Source of the DNA: Candidatus Heimdallarchaeota archaeon
Lineage (GTDB): Archaea > Asgardarchaeota > Heimdallarchaeia > Heimdallarchaeales > Kariarchaeaceae
NCBI GenBank assembly: GCA_021399405.1
Contig: JAAFKL010000175.1
Location: 1-9,716 of the forward strand
Direction: 5' to 3'
DNA length: 9,716 nt
Position 1 is the stretch's first letter. Each line of letters starts with the position of its first letter. Shown one piece after another: positions 1 to 6,689 of this stretch. The notes under the pieces were generated by a model. The model ran no database searches and was not told the DNA's origin. It saw nothing but the letters and a program-made list of their open reading frames with translations. A program made the position numbers and the translations under genes.

Positions 1-19
1 GAGTAAAGGTTGAATATTT

Positions 20-289
20 CTATTGTACAAGTTTTGAAAACTTAGTAATCAAAAATAAATATTCATCTGCTTCGATTATTCCTTCCTCATATACTTGACT
101 AATTTTAGAAAATACAAAATCTAGAGAATTAAAGGAATTAACTAATAAATCAAATTTCATCGCCATGGGCAAATCTCTATCTCTTAAGATTTTTAGGGTC
201 ATATGGGAAATTATTTCTTCATCAGATATTTTTGAGGCTTCTGTTTCCCTCTTCCTTGCCATTTCTGCAAAGTCCTTTTGTTTTGCCAT
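20..289 (-). CDS. Small helical protein of unknown function (89 aa)
   Basis: I do not recognise this protein. It is 89 residues, soluble in character, without cysteine, signal peptide or membrane segment. The first ~25 residues are rich in Lys, Glu and Arg (MAKQKDFAEMARKRETEASK), and the rest alternates acidic and hydrophobic residues as in amphipathic helices (DLLVNSFNSLDFVFSKISQV). The reading frame is complete, from ATG at 289 down to TAG at 20. No Shine-Dalgarno site is visible, but an AT-rich TATA-like element at about 319-330 sits ~35 bases upstream, which would give a nearly leaderless message, a common archaeal arrangement. It is divergent from the membrane protein gene at 490. That it is a gene at all rests on intact length, protein-like composition and the promoter-like element. 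Confidence 0.6.
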   Translation of the reverse strand: MAKQKDFAEMARKRETEASKISDEEIISHMTLKILRDRDLPMAMKFDLLVNSFNSLDFVFSKISQVYEEGIIEADEYLFLITKFSKLVQ

Positions 290-318
290 ATGAAGCCTGT
301 ATGGAACTCAAAAATGAT

Positions 319-330
319 AATATTTAAAGT
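319..330 (-). promoter_or_regulatory. TATA-like box for the 89-aa gene
   Basis: On the minus strand the element reads ACTTTAAATATT and ends 30 bases ahead of the ATG at 289. With the usual archaeal spacing of about 25 bases, transcription would start within ~10 bases of the start codon, which fits the missing ribosome site. Found by eye; the surroundings are AT-rich, so chance matches are possible. Confidence 0.35.
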
Positions 331-415
331 CGAATGAATAAGAAATAATAATAAGCTTGCATTCATTTTTAATTAGAATCGATCCTCAATATTAAGCCTT
401 CATAGCTTTGAGATA

Positions 416-425
416 TTTATAAAAA
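416..425 (+). promoter_or_regulatory. TATA box for the 138-aa membrane protein
   Basis: TTTATAAAAA is a good match to an archaeal TATA box. A transcript starting ~25 bases further on (about 445) would begin after the upstream in-frame TTG at 439. This is one reason to prefer the ATG at 490 as the start of the next gene. Confidence 0.4.
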
Positions 426-489
426 CAAATAATAATTATTGTATAGCAATAAAGATTCCTTATTTAACATCACACTAATTGTCCACCAA

Positions 490-906
490 ATGGATGATAC
501 ATTACGTACTACTCGGATATACAATATTGAGGGAATAATTCAGCTATTTGTGTCAATTGGTGCAATTCCTGCTGGAATTATGATGATTATTACCCCAGAT
601 GGTTCATCGCTTGGGATGGAGGAAATAGTTGACGTAATCCCTTTTGATAACTTGATCATTCCGGGGATTTTGCTAATTTTATTTAATGGAATAGGACAAG
701 GGGTTGCAGGGAGGCTCTCGCTACAAAAACACGAGTATGCATCCTATGCGGGATTTATTTTTGGTGTAGTCCTTGTAATCTGGATTTTCGTTCAAGTCAT
801 CATGGTTGAAGATATTCACTTTGCACATATTTTTTATTTTATAATCGGATTTGTAGAGGTTGTACTGTCGGTCCTCATGTATCAAAGACGTAATATAATT
901 GAATGA
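490..906 (+). CDS. Four-helix integral membrane protein of unknown function
   Basis: A 138-residue protein that is mostly membrane. Hydrophobic segments lie at about residues 13-34, 55-78, 86-106 and 111-131, with short loops and a basic C-terminal tail (YQRRNIIE). Between helices 1 and 2 is a loop with PDGSSLGM followed by PFDNLIIPGI. From memory this resembles a widespread family of small uncharacterised membrane proteins in which a PDGS-LGM loop and a PF-D-LIPG motif are shared; no biochemical role is known to me. The start is uncertain: the frame stays open to a TTG at 439 (17 residues longer), but the extension is not membrane-like and would begin upstream of the transcription start predicted from the TATA box at 416-425. 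No clear ribosome site precedes either start. It converges on the sufB-type fragment, 34 bases downstream. Confidence 0.75.
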   Translation: MDDTLRTTRIYNIEGIIQLFVSIGAIPAGIMMIITPDGSSLGMEEIVDVIPFDNLIIPGILLILFNGIGQGVAGRLSLQKHEYASYAGFIFGVVLVIWIFVQVIMVEDIHFAHIFYFIIGFVEVVLSVLMYQRRNIIE

Positions 907-940
907 AACAGTGAAATCTTAGGGAACGTCGAAATTGTAA

Positions 941-1117
941 TTACCCTACTGAGGCTTCCATTTCCATTTCAACTAAACGATTAAGTTCCACAGCATATTC
1001 CATAGGTAATTCTTTCGTAAATTCATCAAAGAAACCCATGACTACAAGTGCCAAAGCTTGGTTTTCTGGAATTCCACGACTCTTCAAGTAGAACAATGTT
1101 TCTGAGTTAATTTTTAT
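941..1117 (-). pseudogene. sufB: 3' remnant of a sufB/sufD-type Fe-S scaffold gene
   Basis: Translation of the minus strand from about 1117 gives [20 protein letters not shown], then [10 protein letters not shown], and ends [20 protein letters not shown], stop (TAA at 943-941). This matches the C-terminus of the SufB/SufD family, the scaffold that builds iron-sulfur clusters with the SufC ATPase: the family has an LFYL-SRG helix start and, in archaeal and clostridial SufB, an ending close to [18 protein letters not shown]. Only ~59 codons remain of a normal length above 400. There is no start codon. Reading further upstream in frame meets a TAA at 1132-1130, inside the last codons of the methyltransferase gene. 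The tail itself has no frameshift or internal stop, so the break looks recent or is an assembly join. SufB is likelier than SufD from the terminal motif, but this is not certain. Confidence 0.8.
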
Positions 1118-1121
1118 TTGG

Positions 1122-1667
1122 TTATCTCCTTACTTTTGGGAAAAACATCGGTGTCCTTTTCCGATATTCAATATATTCTTCACCCAGCCTCTTTTCGAGT
1201 TCTGGCTCCTCAATCGATTTAATTTCCCAAAAATTAATAAAAATAAAAAGAGGTGTAAATACAATGAGAAGGGAAACCGATCCAAAAAACACACCAAAAC
1301 CAAAAAGCAGGGAAAATACACCTGTAAGCATTGGATTCCGTGTGTAAGCGTATGGACCGGTCATTACTAAAATTGGTGGTGGATTGAAGGGTACTGGAGT
1401 GCCCTTAGTCCTAAGGAAACTTCGACCTGACCATCCAATTAGAAACAGAGCGAGTAAAAAAAATGGGAAAGATAAAATGATGTTTAGAGGATTTGAAAAT
1501 AGACTGGTAATGCCAATCAATTCGTCTAGATATAACGATACAACAACAAAAACAAATATCAAAAACCCGTAGAAGAAGGCACCTACTGGTGTAAAAAAAT
1601 TACGGGCCTTTCGACTCCCTGTTGCAATATTATTTATGGTTTCAATCCATTTCTTTTTTAGATTCAT
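1122..1667 (-). CDS. Isoprenylcysteine/phospholipid methyltransferase-like membrane protein
   Basis: A 181-residue membrane protein of the isoprenylcysteine carboxyl methyltransferase / phosphatidylethanolamine N-methyltransferase superfamily, which moves a methyl group from S-adenosylmethionine to a lipid-linked or hydrophobic substrate at the membrane. Hydrophobic segments lie at about residues 27-48, 60-80 and 112-148 (likely a helical hairpin). The family signatures are [10 protein letters not shown] at 104-113 and, after the hairpin, [20 protein letters not shown] at 153-172, followed by PMFFP. Length is normal for archaeal and bacterial members. The substrate cannot be read from sequence; prokaryotes generally lack prenylated-CaaX proteins, so a lipid or small-molecule substrate is as likely. 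The ATG at 1667 is preceded by a weak AGGAT site. The stop abuts the sufB-type remnant. Confidence 0.8.
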   Translation of the reverse strand: MNLKKKWIETINNIATGSRKARNFFTPVGAFFYGFLIFVFVVVSLYLDELIGITSLFSNPLNIILSFPFFLLALFLIGWSGRSFLRTKGTPVPFNPPPILVMTGPYAYTRNPMLTGVFSLLFGFGVFFGSVSLLIVFTPLFIFINFWEIKSIEEPELEKRLGEEYIEYRKRTPMFFPKVRR

Positions 1668-1682
1668 GTTTAGTATCCTGCT

Positions 1683-1781
1683 TTAATTGAAAAACTGGTT
1701 GTTTAACTTTTTATTCATTAGACGCTGCATTTTTGCACAACACCTCTCAAACAACGCATCCATGTTTGATTCCTGAGTCAT
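1683..1781 (-). other. Possible 32-codon leader ORF upstream of the methyltransferase gene
   Basis: A minus-strand frame from ATG at 1781 to TAA at 1685-1683 encodes MTQESNMDALFERCCAKMQR followed by LMNKKLNNQFFN. It ends 15 bases before the ATG of the methyltransferase gene and has a protein-like composition. It could be a short leader ORF, the tail of a degraded gene, or chance. It has no convincing ribosome site and no recognised family. Confidence 0.2.
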
Positions 1782-1861
1782 CGGAATCCAGTCTCATCTA
1801 TGAATATAGCTTGAAAGGTGGTATATCGATCGATGTCGAGATGAGCTAGATCGAACAAATT
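1718..1861 (-). pseudogene. Possible transposase-like remnant (FIDETGF motif)
   Basis: In one minus-strand frame, residues from about 1861 read NLFDLAHLDIDR, YTTFQAIFIDETGFR, stop, then LRNQTWMRCLRG. The IFIDETGF string with a TW a few residues later is reminiscent of the first catalytic aspartate region of IS630/Tc1-type DDE transposases (hydrophobics, D-E-S/T-G-F, then R-T-W). Only ~45 codons can be seen, an in-frame TGA interrupts them and no terminal inverted repeats were found. The same bases overlap the possible leader ORF in another frame. The call rests on one short motif and is weak. Confidence 0.25.
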
Positions 1862-1972
1862 CTATAAAAATACATACTATCTTAGTTCAGGAAGAGGTTT
1901 TTGATCAATTTGGAGATAATTTTCATTGTTTCAGTATTTGATATTATGTTTTACTGGGCTTCTTTGTTAATA

Positions 1973-2923
1973 TCAACTTGTAGGCTTTGAAATCAGAAAA
2001 TAGTATGCACCATTACCCTCTTTTTGTTTCACAATCTGTAATCCGTTTTCTTTGAGCTGATCCTCCACAATACCTTTTGAAACACCGAGTTTGTTAACGA
2101 ATGGATAGAGTTCTTCTATCATATCAAAATAAACCGATACGAAAGCATAACGCACATCAACCTCAGTCTCGTCAAATGATGAGGCAATAACTGCCTTACC
2201 ACCTGGTTTGAGAATTCTGGAGATTTCTGGTATAATCCAATCCATCCCACTTAAATGGAGTGTAAAAATACTCAATGCAAAATCCACAGAATCGTCTGGT
2301 AATGGCGATTTAACTTTGCTTTTGTTTGTTTCAGATTCTTCGTTTTTGATTTCCGGATTAATTACTGATAGATATTCCTGACCACGCATCATTTTGATTC
2401 TTTTTTGAGTTATCTCGTAAAATTTTGGGTGTAGATTATGAATTATCATCCTTCCAATGGGTCCAAGCTCATTACCAATAGTAATGATAGGTTTCAACTG
2501 TATTTCACTAAATCTAACGGAAAAATCAGCAAAAATCATTCCAGATCTAACCGTCAGATACTCCAAAATTTCATCCCTAACAAACAACAATTTTTCCTGA
2601 ATTCGTTCATTAAACAATCCATAAAACTGAAACAAATATTCAGCTACAACTTTGCGACCTTCCTCAGTTGTTTGATAATGTTTTTTCTTTCCTTTGTGAT
2701 CGCTAATTTCTATGAAACCACTGTTCAGCAATCCTTTCAAAGCAGGATAAATCTGATTATCATCTACCACATAACCATCAAGTGCTAAGTGTTCCCTTAT
2801 TTCAACACCATACATCTCTTTTTGCCGTAAATGCATTATGAGTGATAATTGTAAAAAACCTAGTCTACGCCATGCGAATTGCGATTTAGTTGATTTTTGG
2901 ATTACTGGAGTTTGTTTTTTCAT
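1973..2923 (-). CDS. PadR-family regulator fused to a methyltransferase-like domain
   Basis: A 316-residue fusion. Residues ~20-100 are a PadR winged helix: LGFLQLSLIMHL, MYGVEI (38-42), then DNQIYPALKGLLNSGFIE (55-72) as recognition helix and GKKKHYQTTEEGRKVV as wing and last helix. Typical PadR proteins end near residue 110-180. Here residues ~125-316 resemble a class I SAM-dependent methyltransferase: LPDDSVDFALS at 208-218 and ISRILKPGGKAVIAS at 234-248 are good matches to the conserved motifs after strands 4 and 5. The SAM-binding glycine loop (usually DxGxGxG) is replaced by TIGNELGPIG (148-157), so catalysis is doubtful; the domain may bind a ligand instead. PadR proteins usually repress a neighbouring transporter or detoxification gene, and this one is divergent from a large ABC operon. 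Its TATA box overlaps candidate operator repeats. Start: ATG at 2923, nearly leaderless. Confidence 0.85.
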   Translation of the reverse strand: MKKQTPVIQKSTKSQFAWRRLGFLQLSLIMHLRQKEMYGVEIREHLALDGYVVDDNQIYPALKGLLNSGFIEISDHKGKKKHYQTTEEGRKVVAEYLFQFYGLFNERIQEKLLFVRDEILEYLTVRSGMIFADFSVRFSEIQLKPIITIGNELGPIGRMIIHNLHPKFYEITQKRIKMMRGQEYLSVINPEIKNEESETNKSKVKSPLPDDSVDFALSIFTLHLSGMDWIIPEISRILKPGGKAVIASSFDETEVDVRYAFVSVYFDMIEELYPFVNKLGVSKGIVEDQLKENGLQIVKQKEGNGAYYFLISKPTS

Positions 2924-2935
2924 TTACTATGTATA

Positions 2936-3012
2936 ATATGATATATGGTTCTTTATATATATTGTCATAAACATATATAAAATATGATATTATTATCATC
3001 ATATTATATGAT
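2936..3012. repeat. Four ATATGAT boxes, candidate PadR operators
   Basis: ATATGAT occurs on the plus strand at 2936-2942, 2982-2988 and 3006-3012, and inverted (ATCATAT) at 2998-3004. The first two copies extend to the identical ten bases AATATGATAT (2935-2944 and 2981-2990). The second and the inverted copy form the imperfect palindrome AATATGAT-9-ATCATATT (2981-3005). They flank the divergent TATA boxes on both sides. PadR proteins bind dyads of AT-rich half-sites, so this is the natural operator candidate for the neighbouring regulator. The region is very AT-rich, so some recurrence is expected by chance. Confidence 0.4.
2951..2960 (-). promoter_or_regulatory. TATA box of the PadR-fusion gene
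   Basis: On the minus strand this reads ATATATAAAG. A start ~25 bases downstream falls near 2929, six bases before the ATG at 2923, giving an almost leaderless message. The candidate operator copy at 2936-2942 lies between the box and the predicted start, a position where a bound repressor would block initiation. Confidence 0.4.
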
Positions 3013-3016
3013 TACA

Positions 3017-3025
3017 TTTATATAG
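3017..3025 (+). promoter_or_regulatory. TATA box of the ABC exporter operon
   Basis: TTTATATAG lies right after the last ATATGAT copy (3006-3012). Initiation ~25 bases downstream is expected near 3047, giving a 5' leader of about 68 bases before the ATG at 3115. Repressor bound at 2981-3012 would overlap the place where TFB contacts DNA upstream of the TATA box. Confidence 0.4.
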
Positions 3026-3054
3026 TTTTCAACTCATTAATTATTTACCTCACT

Positions 3055-3068
3055 ACCACTAAAGTGGT
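3055..3068. repeat. 14-base palindrome ACCACT-AA-AGTGGT in the operon leader
   Basis: Six-base perfect arms with a two-base spacer, just downstream of the predicted transcription start near 3047. It differs in base composition from the AT-rich repeats upstream, so it could be the site of a second regulator or a short RNA hairpin near the 5' end. It covers the first of two tandem GTG codons (3064 and 3067) that would otherwise extend the ATPase frame. Confidence 0.4.
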
Positions 3069-3114
3069 GATGGTTACCTCAAACAGAAGGTGGACCATAC
3101 TAGCAGGTGAAATC

Positions 3115-3552
3115 ATGCAAACAGGAGTTTACAAAATTAAATCAGAAACATTCCCAATTGTCACCATTGATAATGTCAGTAAAATTTATGATATGGGGAT
3201 TATGCAAGTTCACGCTCTCAAAAACGTGAGCTTGAAGGTTGTTCGTGGAGAATTTATAGTTATTCTTGGACCATCCGGATGTGGAAAAACTACCTTGCTT
3301 AATCTCATAGGAGCAATCGATCGACCCACTAAGGGAAACATAAGAATCAAAAATTTAAATCTCACCGACCTTGGAAGGGGAGAATTAGCCCAGATACGAA
3401 GGGATTATATGGGCTTTATTTTTCAATTTTTCAATTTAATACCAACGTTAAATGCAAGAGAAAATGCAGAGTATGCATTGCAGATACGTGGTCAAAAGAA
3501 TACCCGTGCAAGGGCAACTGAAGTATTAGGACAAGTTGGATTAGGTAATTAA
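3115..3552 (+). CDS. Truncated ABC ATPase (N-terminal half of a LolD/MacB-type NBD)
   Basis: 145 residues with the first half of a LolD/MacB-like nucleotide-binding domain: strand and A-loop region (VSKIYDMG, 21-28), Walker A GPSGCGKTT at 52-60 and the Q-loop GFIFQFFNLIP at 100-110. It ends VLGQVGLGN, stop (TAA 3550-3552), exactly where family members continue into the LSGGQ signature, Walker B, D-loop and H-loop. None of these follow in any frame, because the permease starts one base later. It cannot hydrolyse ATP alone in the known way. It is either a 3'-deleted relic kept for translational coupling or a non-catalytic partner. ATG 3115 is preferred because AGGTGA at 3105-3110 precedes it; the frame is open up to GTG 3064 (17 more residues) and an ATG at 3070, but those lie in or beside the leader palindrome. 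Confidence 0.85.
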   Translation: MQTGVYKIKSETFPIVTIDNVSKIYDMGIMQVHALKNVSLKVVRGEFIVILGPSGCGKTTLLNLIGAIDRPTKGNIRIKNLNLTDLGRGELAQIRRDYMGFIFQFFNLIPTLNARENAEYALQIRGQKNTRARATEVLGQVGLGN

Positions 3553-3553
3553 G

Positions 3554-6500
3554 ATGTTTGCGGCAAAATATGCGTATAAATCACTAATAAGAAGGAAACA
3601 AAAGAATTTAACAATAATTCTTGCAATCGCACTTGGAGTTGCGTTATATGTCGGAGTTCAGATTGGAAATGACGGATTAAAAGATTCTGTGGCGAGACTA
3701 AAATATGATAGCATTCATAGAACTGATATCGTTATAAATCCTGAGGGGGGCAATTTCGTAAATGAGAGTATAGTCAATGATTTATCAACCATTCCCTCAA
3801 ATGATTTAATACTCGGGGTTGAACGAAGAATCGTTTTCTACACAGGAGCTTTCTATCAGTCTTCTAATCAGATAGAAGATAATGTAAGGGTTGCCGGAAT
3901 TGACCCTAACGACGACTTGGATGACGATTTTGGTGTTTTTTATGATGAGGATGGGGAAAAAATCAATATTAGAAATATTGTGGGTACCCGGAGAAATGAA
4001 ATCCCAAATGTAATTGCTTCAACAGAGCTTAAAGATGAATTACAGCTTACTGGCTCTGGTACTGAGGAATTAATAATGAGCTTCGACATTGGTAATGGTA
4101 CTTTTGTTGAAATCAAAGTAAATGTAGTAGACATTTATTCAGATAAAAAGGGTAGGGGATTGGAAGGAACGGTATCAAATGATCCTACTTCAAACTTATA
4201 TATTCATTTGCAAGAATTAAGGGATCTTATGATCCTATCTTTGCAAGATCAAGTGAGTTATATTGCCATCACAATGGCCGGAGTTGACCGTTCGATAGAG
4301 AGTATCGAATATGAAACCGGTGAATTCCCTGGCAAGGATAAAATAAATCAAGTAAAAAATGAGTTAGAAGCACTATTTGAATCTAACGGTACTGAAGGAG
4401 TACAGGTATATTCAGCCAGAATTGATATTGCTGAAAATGGTATCAATCGGCTTCTTCGGACCACCAGTGTTCTAGAATTATTCGTTTTCATTTTAAACTC
4501 GATAGCTCTGTTACTAATTGTTAATGTTCAACTGATGTCTGTAGAAGACCGAAAGAACCAAACTGCAGTACTACGGGCATTGGGTGCAAATAGACATACT
4601 ATTACTTACGTTTTCTTGCTTGAGGCTTCAGTGGTTGGTATCGCAGGTGGGTTGATTGGTGTATTGTTAGGAATCCCACTAAGCAGGCAGATTGTGTCAC
4701 AAATTGCTTCCTTATTTCATGGTCCTGAAACAAATCCCACAGTCGATTTCGCAATCATTATCCCAGCAATGATAATGGGATTAGTCCTATCAATAATAAC
4801 CGCAGTTGCCCCTGCAATACAATCGACGAGAGAGATTATTGCCAATTCACTAAGAGGAATCTCAGGTCCCAAAAAACCCAAAAAAAGATATTTCACAATA
4901 ATATTTGGATTTATTTTTGTGATTATTGGTTTACTATCAGCAAACAATGTTGGCAAATTTTGGTCTCGAGATGGTTGGCAAACTTTCGAAGATATCCAAG
5001 CTATCATGCTAGGTCTAGGTTTGACTCTTGCTGGTATCGGTTTACTACTTACTATGGTAATTGATAGGCGTATTGCCTTGAATATATCTGGTATATCACT
5101 TTGGGGACTAGCTGTTTTTATCTTACTGGTTGCAATCTCATGGGTTGAGCCAGGGGATCCTGGAAACACTCTAACTTTCGTAATGTTTTACATGGTAGTT
5201 GGAGCCACTATGATAATTTCAACTAACTACGAATTCTTAATGAGATCACTTGGCAAATTTCTATTTTTATTTCCTAAATTAAGAGCAATTTCTCAGGTTA
5301 CAACAACTGGAATGATTGGTAGAAAAACTCGTGGAATCTTAGTCTTCACGATTTTCTCCATTATTTTAACCTTGAATGTATTTGTAATATCCACTGCCGA
5401 TTCAATTCGAGTAGGTCTAGTTGACGAACACGATTGGCGTAGTGATGGTGTTGATGTGGTTGTTGATGTGCAATCTCCAGTTTCAGGATTAGCTGATGAT
5501 ATAAAAAACGTAGATTCTTCAATTACACACGTTTTTTCATTTCGTAAAGCCTATATTCCCATCTATACAGTTGACATCTCAGTCCTCGATATTCAAGATG
5601 ATCCTGCTAACTTAATAGGGTATGTTCCTATAATTGAGGTTAATGAATCAATGATGAATCCAGATAATTGGGGTGACGATTCTTTGAAAATAAGTTTAAT
5701 GGGGGGTTTGAATAAAGATGATGATGGAGAAGAAAGTGGGGCAGTCCTAGATAGCTTTAATGGTGTAGAACCCGATGAAACTAGAAACCACGAACTTTCT
5801 GAAACATTTTTTGATAATTTCTTTGCCGGTCACCAACGTGAAATTAACCAAACCTATGATCTGGAAGGAGGTAGGCAAACAATCCAAACCGAAAATCAAG
5901 TTATGATCTGGGGTGGAAGTGGGACCGAAATTCTTGGCATAGCAAAAGGTGATTCATTGTATATGCAAACCAAGGATGGTGGTACAACAAAAATGTATCT
6001 TGGAGCACTTGGGTTTGATATGATGGGTGAGAATGATTTATTTGGAATAGGTTTTCTTGTCACTCCTGAAATTGCAGAGACTCTTCCCGCTTTTGATCGC
6101 GTTCTAAATGAAAATGTGTTTTTAGTAAGAAGCACAAATGCTTTTCATGATGATAACGAAAATGATGAGCTTGCTTCTAATATTGAGGCAACACTGAATT
6201 CTATCTCCACGTATGGAATCCTACTGGGGGCAAACACAAGGATTGTGAAGGAAGAGGTTGTAGAGTATAATTTCATACTCGCAGCGTTTTGGGACTTCTT
6301 AGGAATGTTTAGTTCTCTAGGGTTAATTATAGGGGCTCTAGGCATGTCAATAATCGCAATTAGATCTGTATCTGAAAGAATTCGGGAGATAGGTATGATG
6401 CGATCAATTGGATTTAGCAGAAAATCAGTAGTACAAGGGGTGATAATAGAATTGGTTGTATTGTCATTATTAGGACTTATTATCGGAATAATCAATGGAG

Positions 6501-6676
6501 TACTGCTTACGATTGCTCTTGTAAGTAATATTTACGAGACCACGGAATCATATCCAGTGATGGTTATCAGCCTATATGCATTGGGTGTAATTTTGATTTC
6601 AGTGATTGCCGCAATCATCCCTGGGTATAGGGCATCTAGAGTTATGCCCAGTCATGCGTTGAGGTATACAGGATGA
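3554..6676 (+). CDS. Large ABC exporter permease with two FtsX modules
   Basis: A 1040-residue permease of the FtsX/MacB/LolC-E class. Order: TM1 (~18-38), extracytoplasmic domain 1 (~39-305), FtsX module 1 with three helices (~306-425), a basic cytoplasmic linker (GPKKPKKR), four further helices (~446-463, 480-502, 513-532, 540-558), TM9 (~595-613), extracytoplasmic domain 2 (~614-904, strongly acidic in parts, e.g. DDDGEESG), and FtsX module 2 (~905-1040). Each module has the cytoplasmic turn expected to touch the ATPase: LRALGANRH (340-348) and MMRSIGFSRKS (948-958). With 12 helices both termini are cytoplasmic. Such permeases usually work by mechanotransmission on outside substrates such as lipoproteins, peptides or drugs; the substrate here is unknown. 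The two-module build resembles a LolC-LolE pair on one chain. Weak AGGT site at 3543-3546; translation probably couples across TAAGATG. Confidence 0.9.
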   Translation: MFAAKYAYKSLIRRKQKNLTIILAIALGVALYVGVQIGNDGLKDSVARLKYDSIHRTDIVINPEGGNFVNESIVNDLSTIPSNDLILGVERRIVFYTGAFYQSSNQIEDNVRVAGIDPNDDLDDDFGVFYDEDGEKINIRNIVGTRRNEIPNVIASTELKDELQLTGSGTEELIMSFDIGNGTFVEIKVNVVDIYSDKKGRGLEGTVSNDPTSNLYIHLQELRDLMILSLQDQVSYIAITMAGVDRSIESIEYETGEFPGKDKINQVKNELEALFESNGTEGVQVYSARIDIAENGINRLLRTTSVLELFVFILNSIALLLIVNVQLMSVEDRKNQTAVLRALGANRHTITYVFLLEASVVGIAGGLIGVLLGIPLSRQIVSQIASLFHGPETNPTVDFAIIIPAMIMGLVLSIITAVAPAIQSTREIIANSLRGISGPKKPKKRYFTIIFGFIFVIIGLLSANNVGKFWSRDGWQTFEDIQAIMLGLGLTLAGIGLLLTMVIDRRIALNISGISLWGLAVFILLVAISWVEPGDPGNTLTFVMFYMVVGATMIISTNYEFLMRSLGKFLFLFPKLRAISQVTTTGMIGRKTRGILVFTIFSIILTLNVFVISTADSIRVGLVDEHDWRSDGVDVVVDVQSPVSGLADDIKNVDSSITHVFSFRKAYIPIYTVDISVLDIQDDPANLIGYVPIIEVNESMMNPDNWGDDSLKISLMGGLNKDDDGEESGAVLDSFNGVEPDETRNHELSETFFDNFFAGHQREINQTYDLEGGRQTIQTENQVMIWGGSGTEILGIAKGDSLYMQTKDGGTTKMYLGALGFDMMGENDLFGIGFLVTPEIAETLPAFDRVLNENVFLVRSTNAFHDDNENDELASNIEATLNSISTYGILLGANTRIVKEEVVEYNFILAAFWDFLGMFSSLGLIIGALGMSIIAIRSVSERIREIGMMRSIGFSRKSVVQGVIIELVVLSLLGLIIGIINGVLLTIALVSNIYETTESYPVMVISLYALGVILISVIAAIIPGYRASRVMPSHALRYTG

Positions 6677-6683
6677 AGGAGGT
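6677..6683 (+). promoter_or_regulatory. Strong ribosome binding site for the second ATPase
   Basis: AGGAGGT begins one base after the permease TGA (6674-6676) and lies six bases ahead of ATG 6690. It fixes the start of the ATPase and is stronger than the sites of the two preceding genes. Confidence 0.7.
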
Positions 6684-6689
6684 AAGAAA

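Larger units (their letters stand above)
1668..1972. other. 305-base spacer between two minus-strand genes
   Basis: No intact gene fits here. The spacer contains the two weak coding traces listed separately (1683-1781 and 1718-1861). It also has a minus-strand TATA-like element near 1862-1872 (TTTTTATAG) that could serve the methyltransferase gene, and short inverted repeats: GATTCC/GGAATC around 1768-1788, and CTCATCT at 1793-1799 with AGATGAG at 1839-1845. No tRNA or clear terminator was seen. If the TATA element is used, the methyltransferase transcript would have a leader of roughly 170 bases. Confidence 0.4.

Noticed and set aside
439..489. TTG start at 439 adding 17 residues to the four-helix membrane protein
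   Set aside because: The TATA box at 416-425 predicts a transcript starting near 445, no ribosome site precedes the TTG, and the extra residues are not membrane-like. The ATG at 490 fits better.
2438..2788. Plus-strand 116-codon frame opposite the PadR domain
   Set aside because: It is the antisense of a confident winged-helix domain, and its composition is Asn/Ser/Phe-rich and low in complexity.
3550..3600. Frameshift rescue of the truncated ATPase
   Set aside because: I read the frames after 3550 for a signature or Walker B motif. One gives DVCGKICV then a stop; another is the permease itself. The missing half is absent from the window, not shifted.
4717..5169. Minus-strand 150-codon frame inside the permease, with others at 6145-6495 and 5896-6135
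   Set aside because: They lie opposite a long, clearly recognised plus-strand gene, have Pro/Ser/Ile-rich compositions typical of antisense shadows, and lack promoters or ribosome sites.
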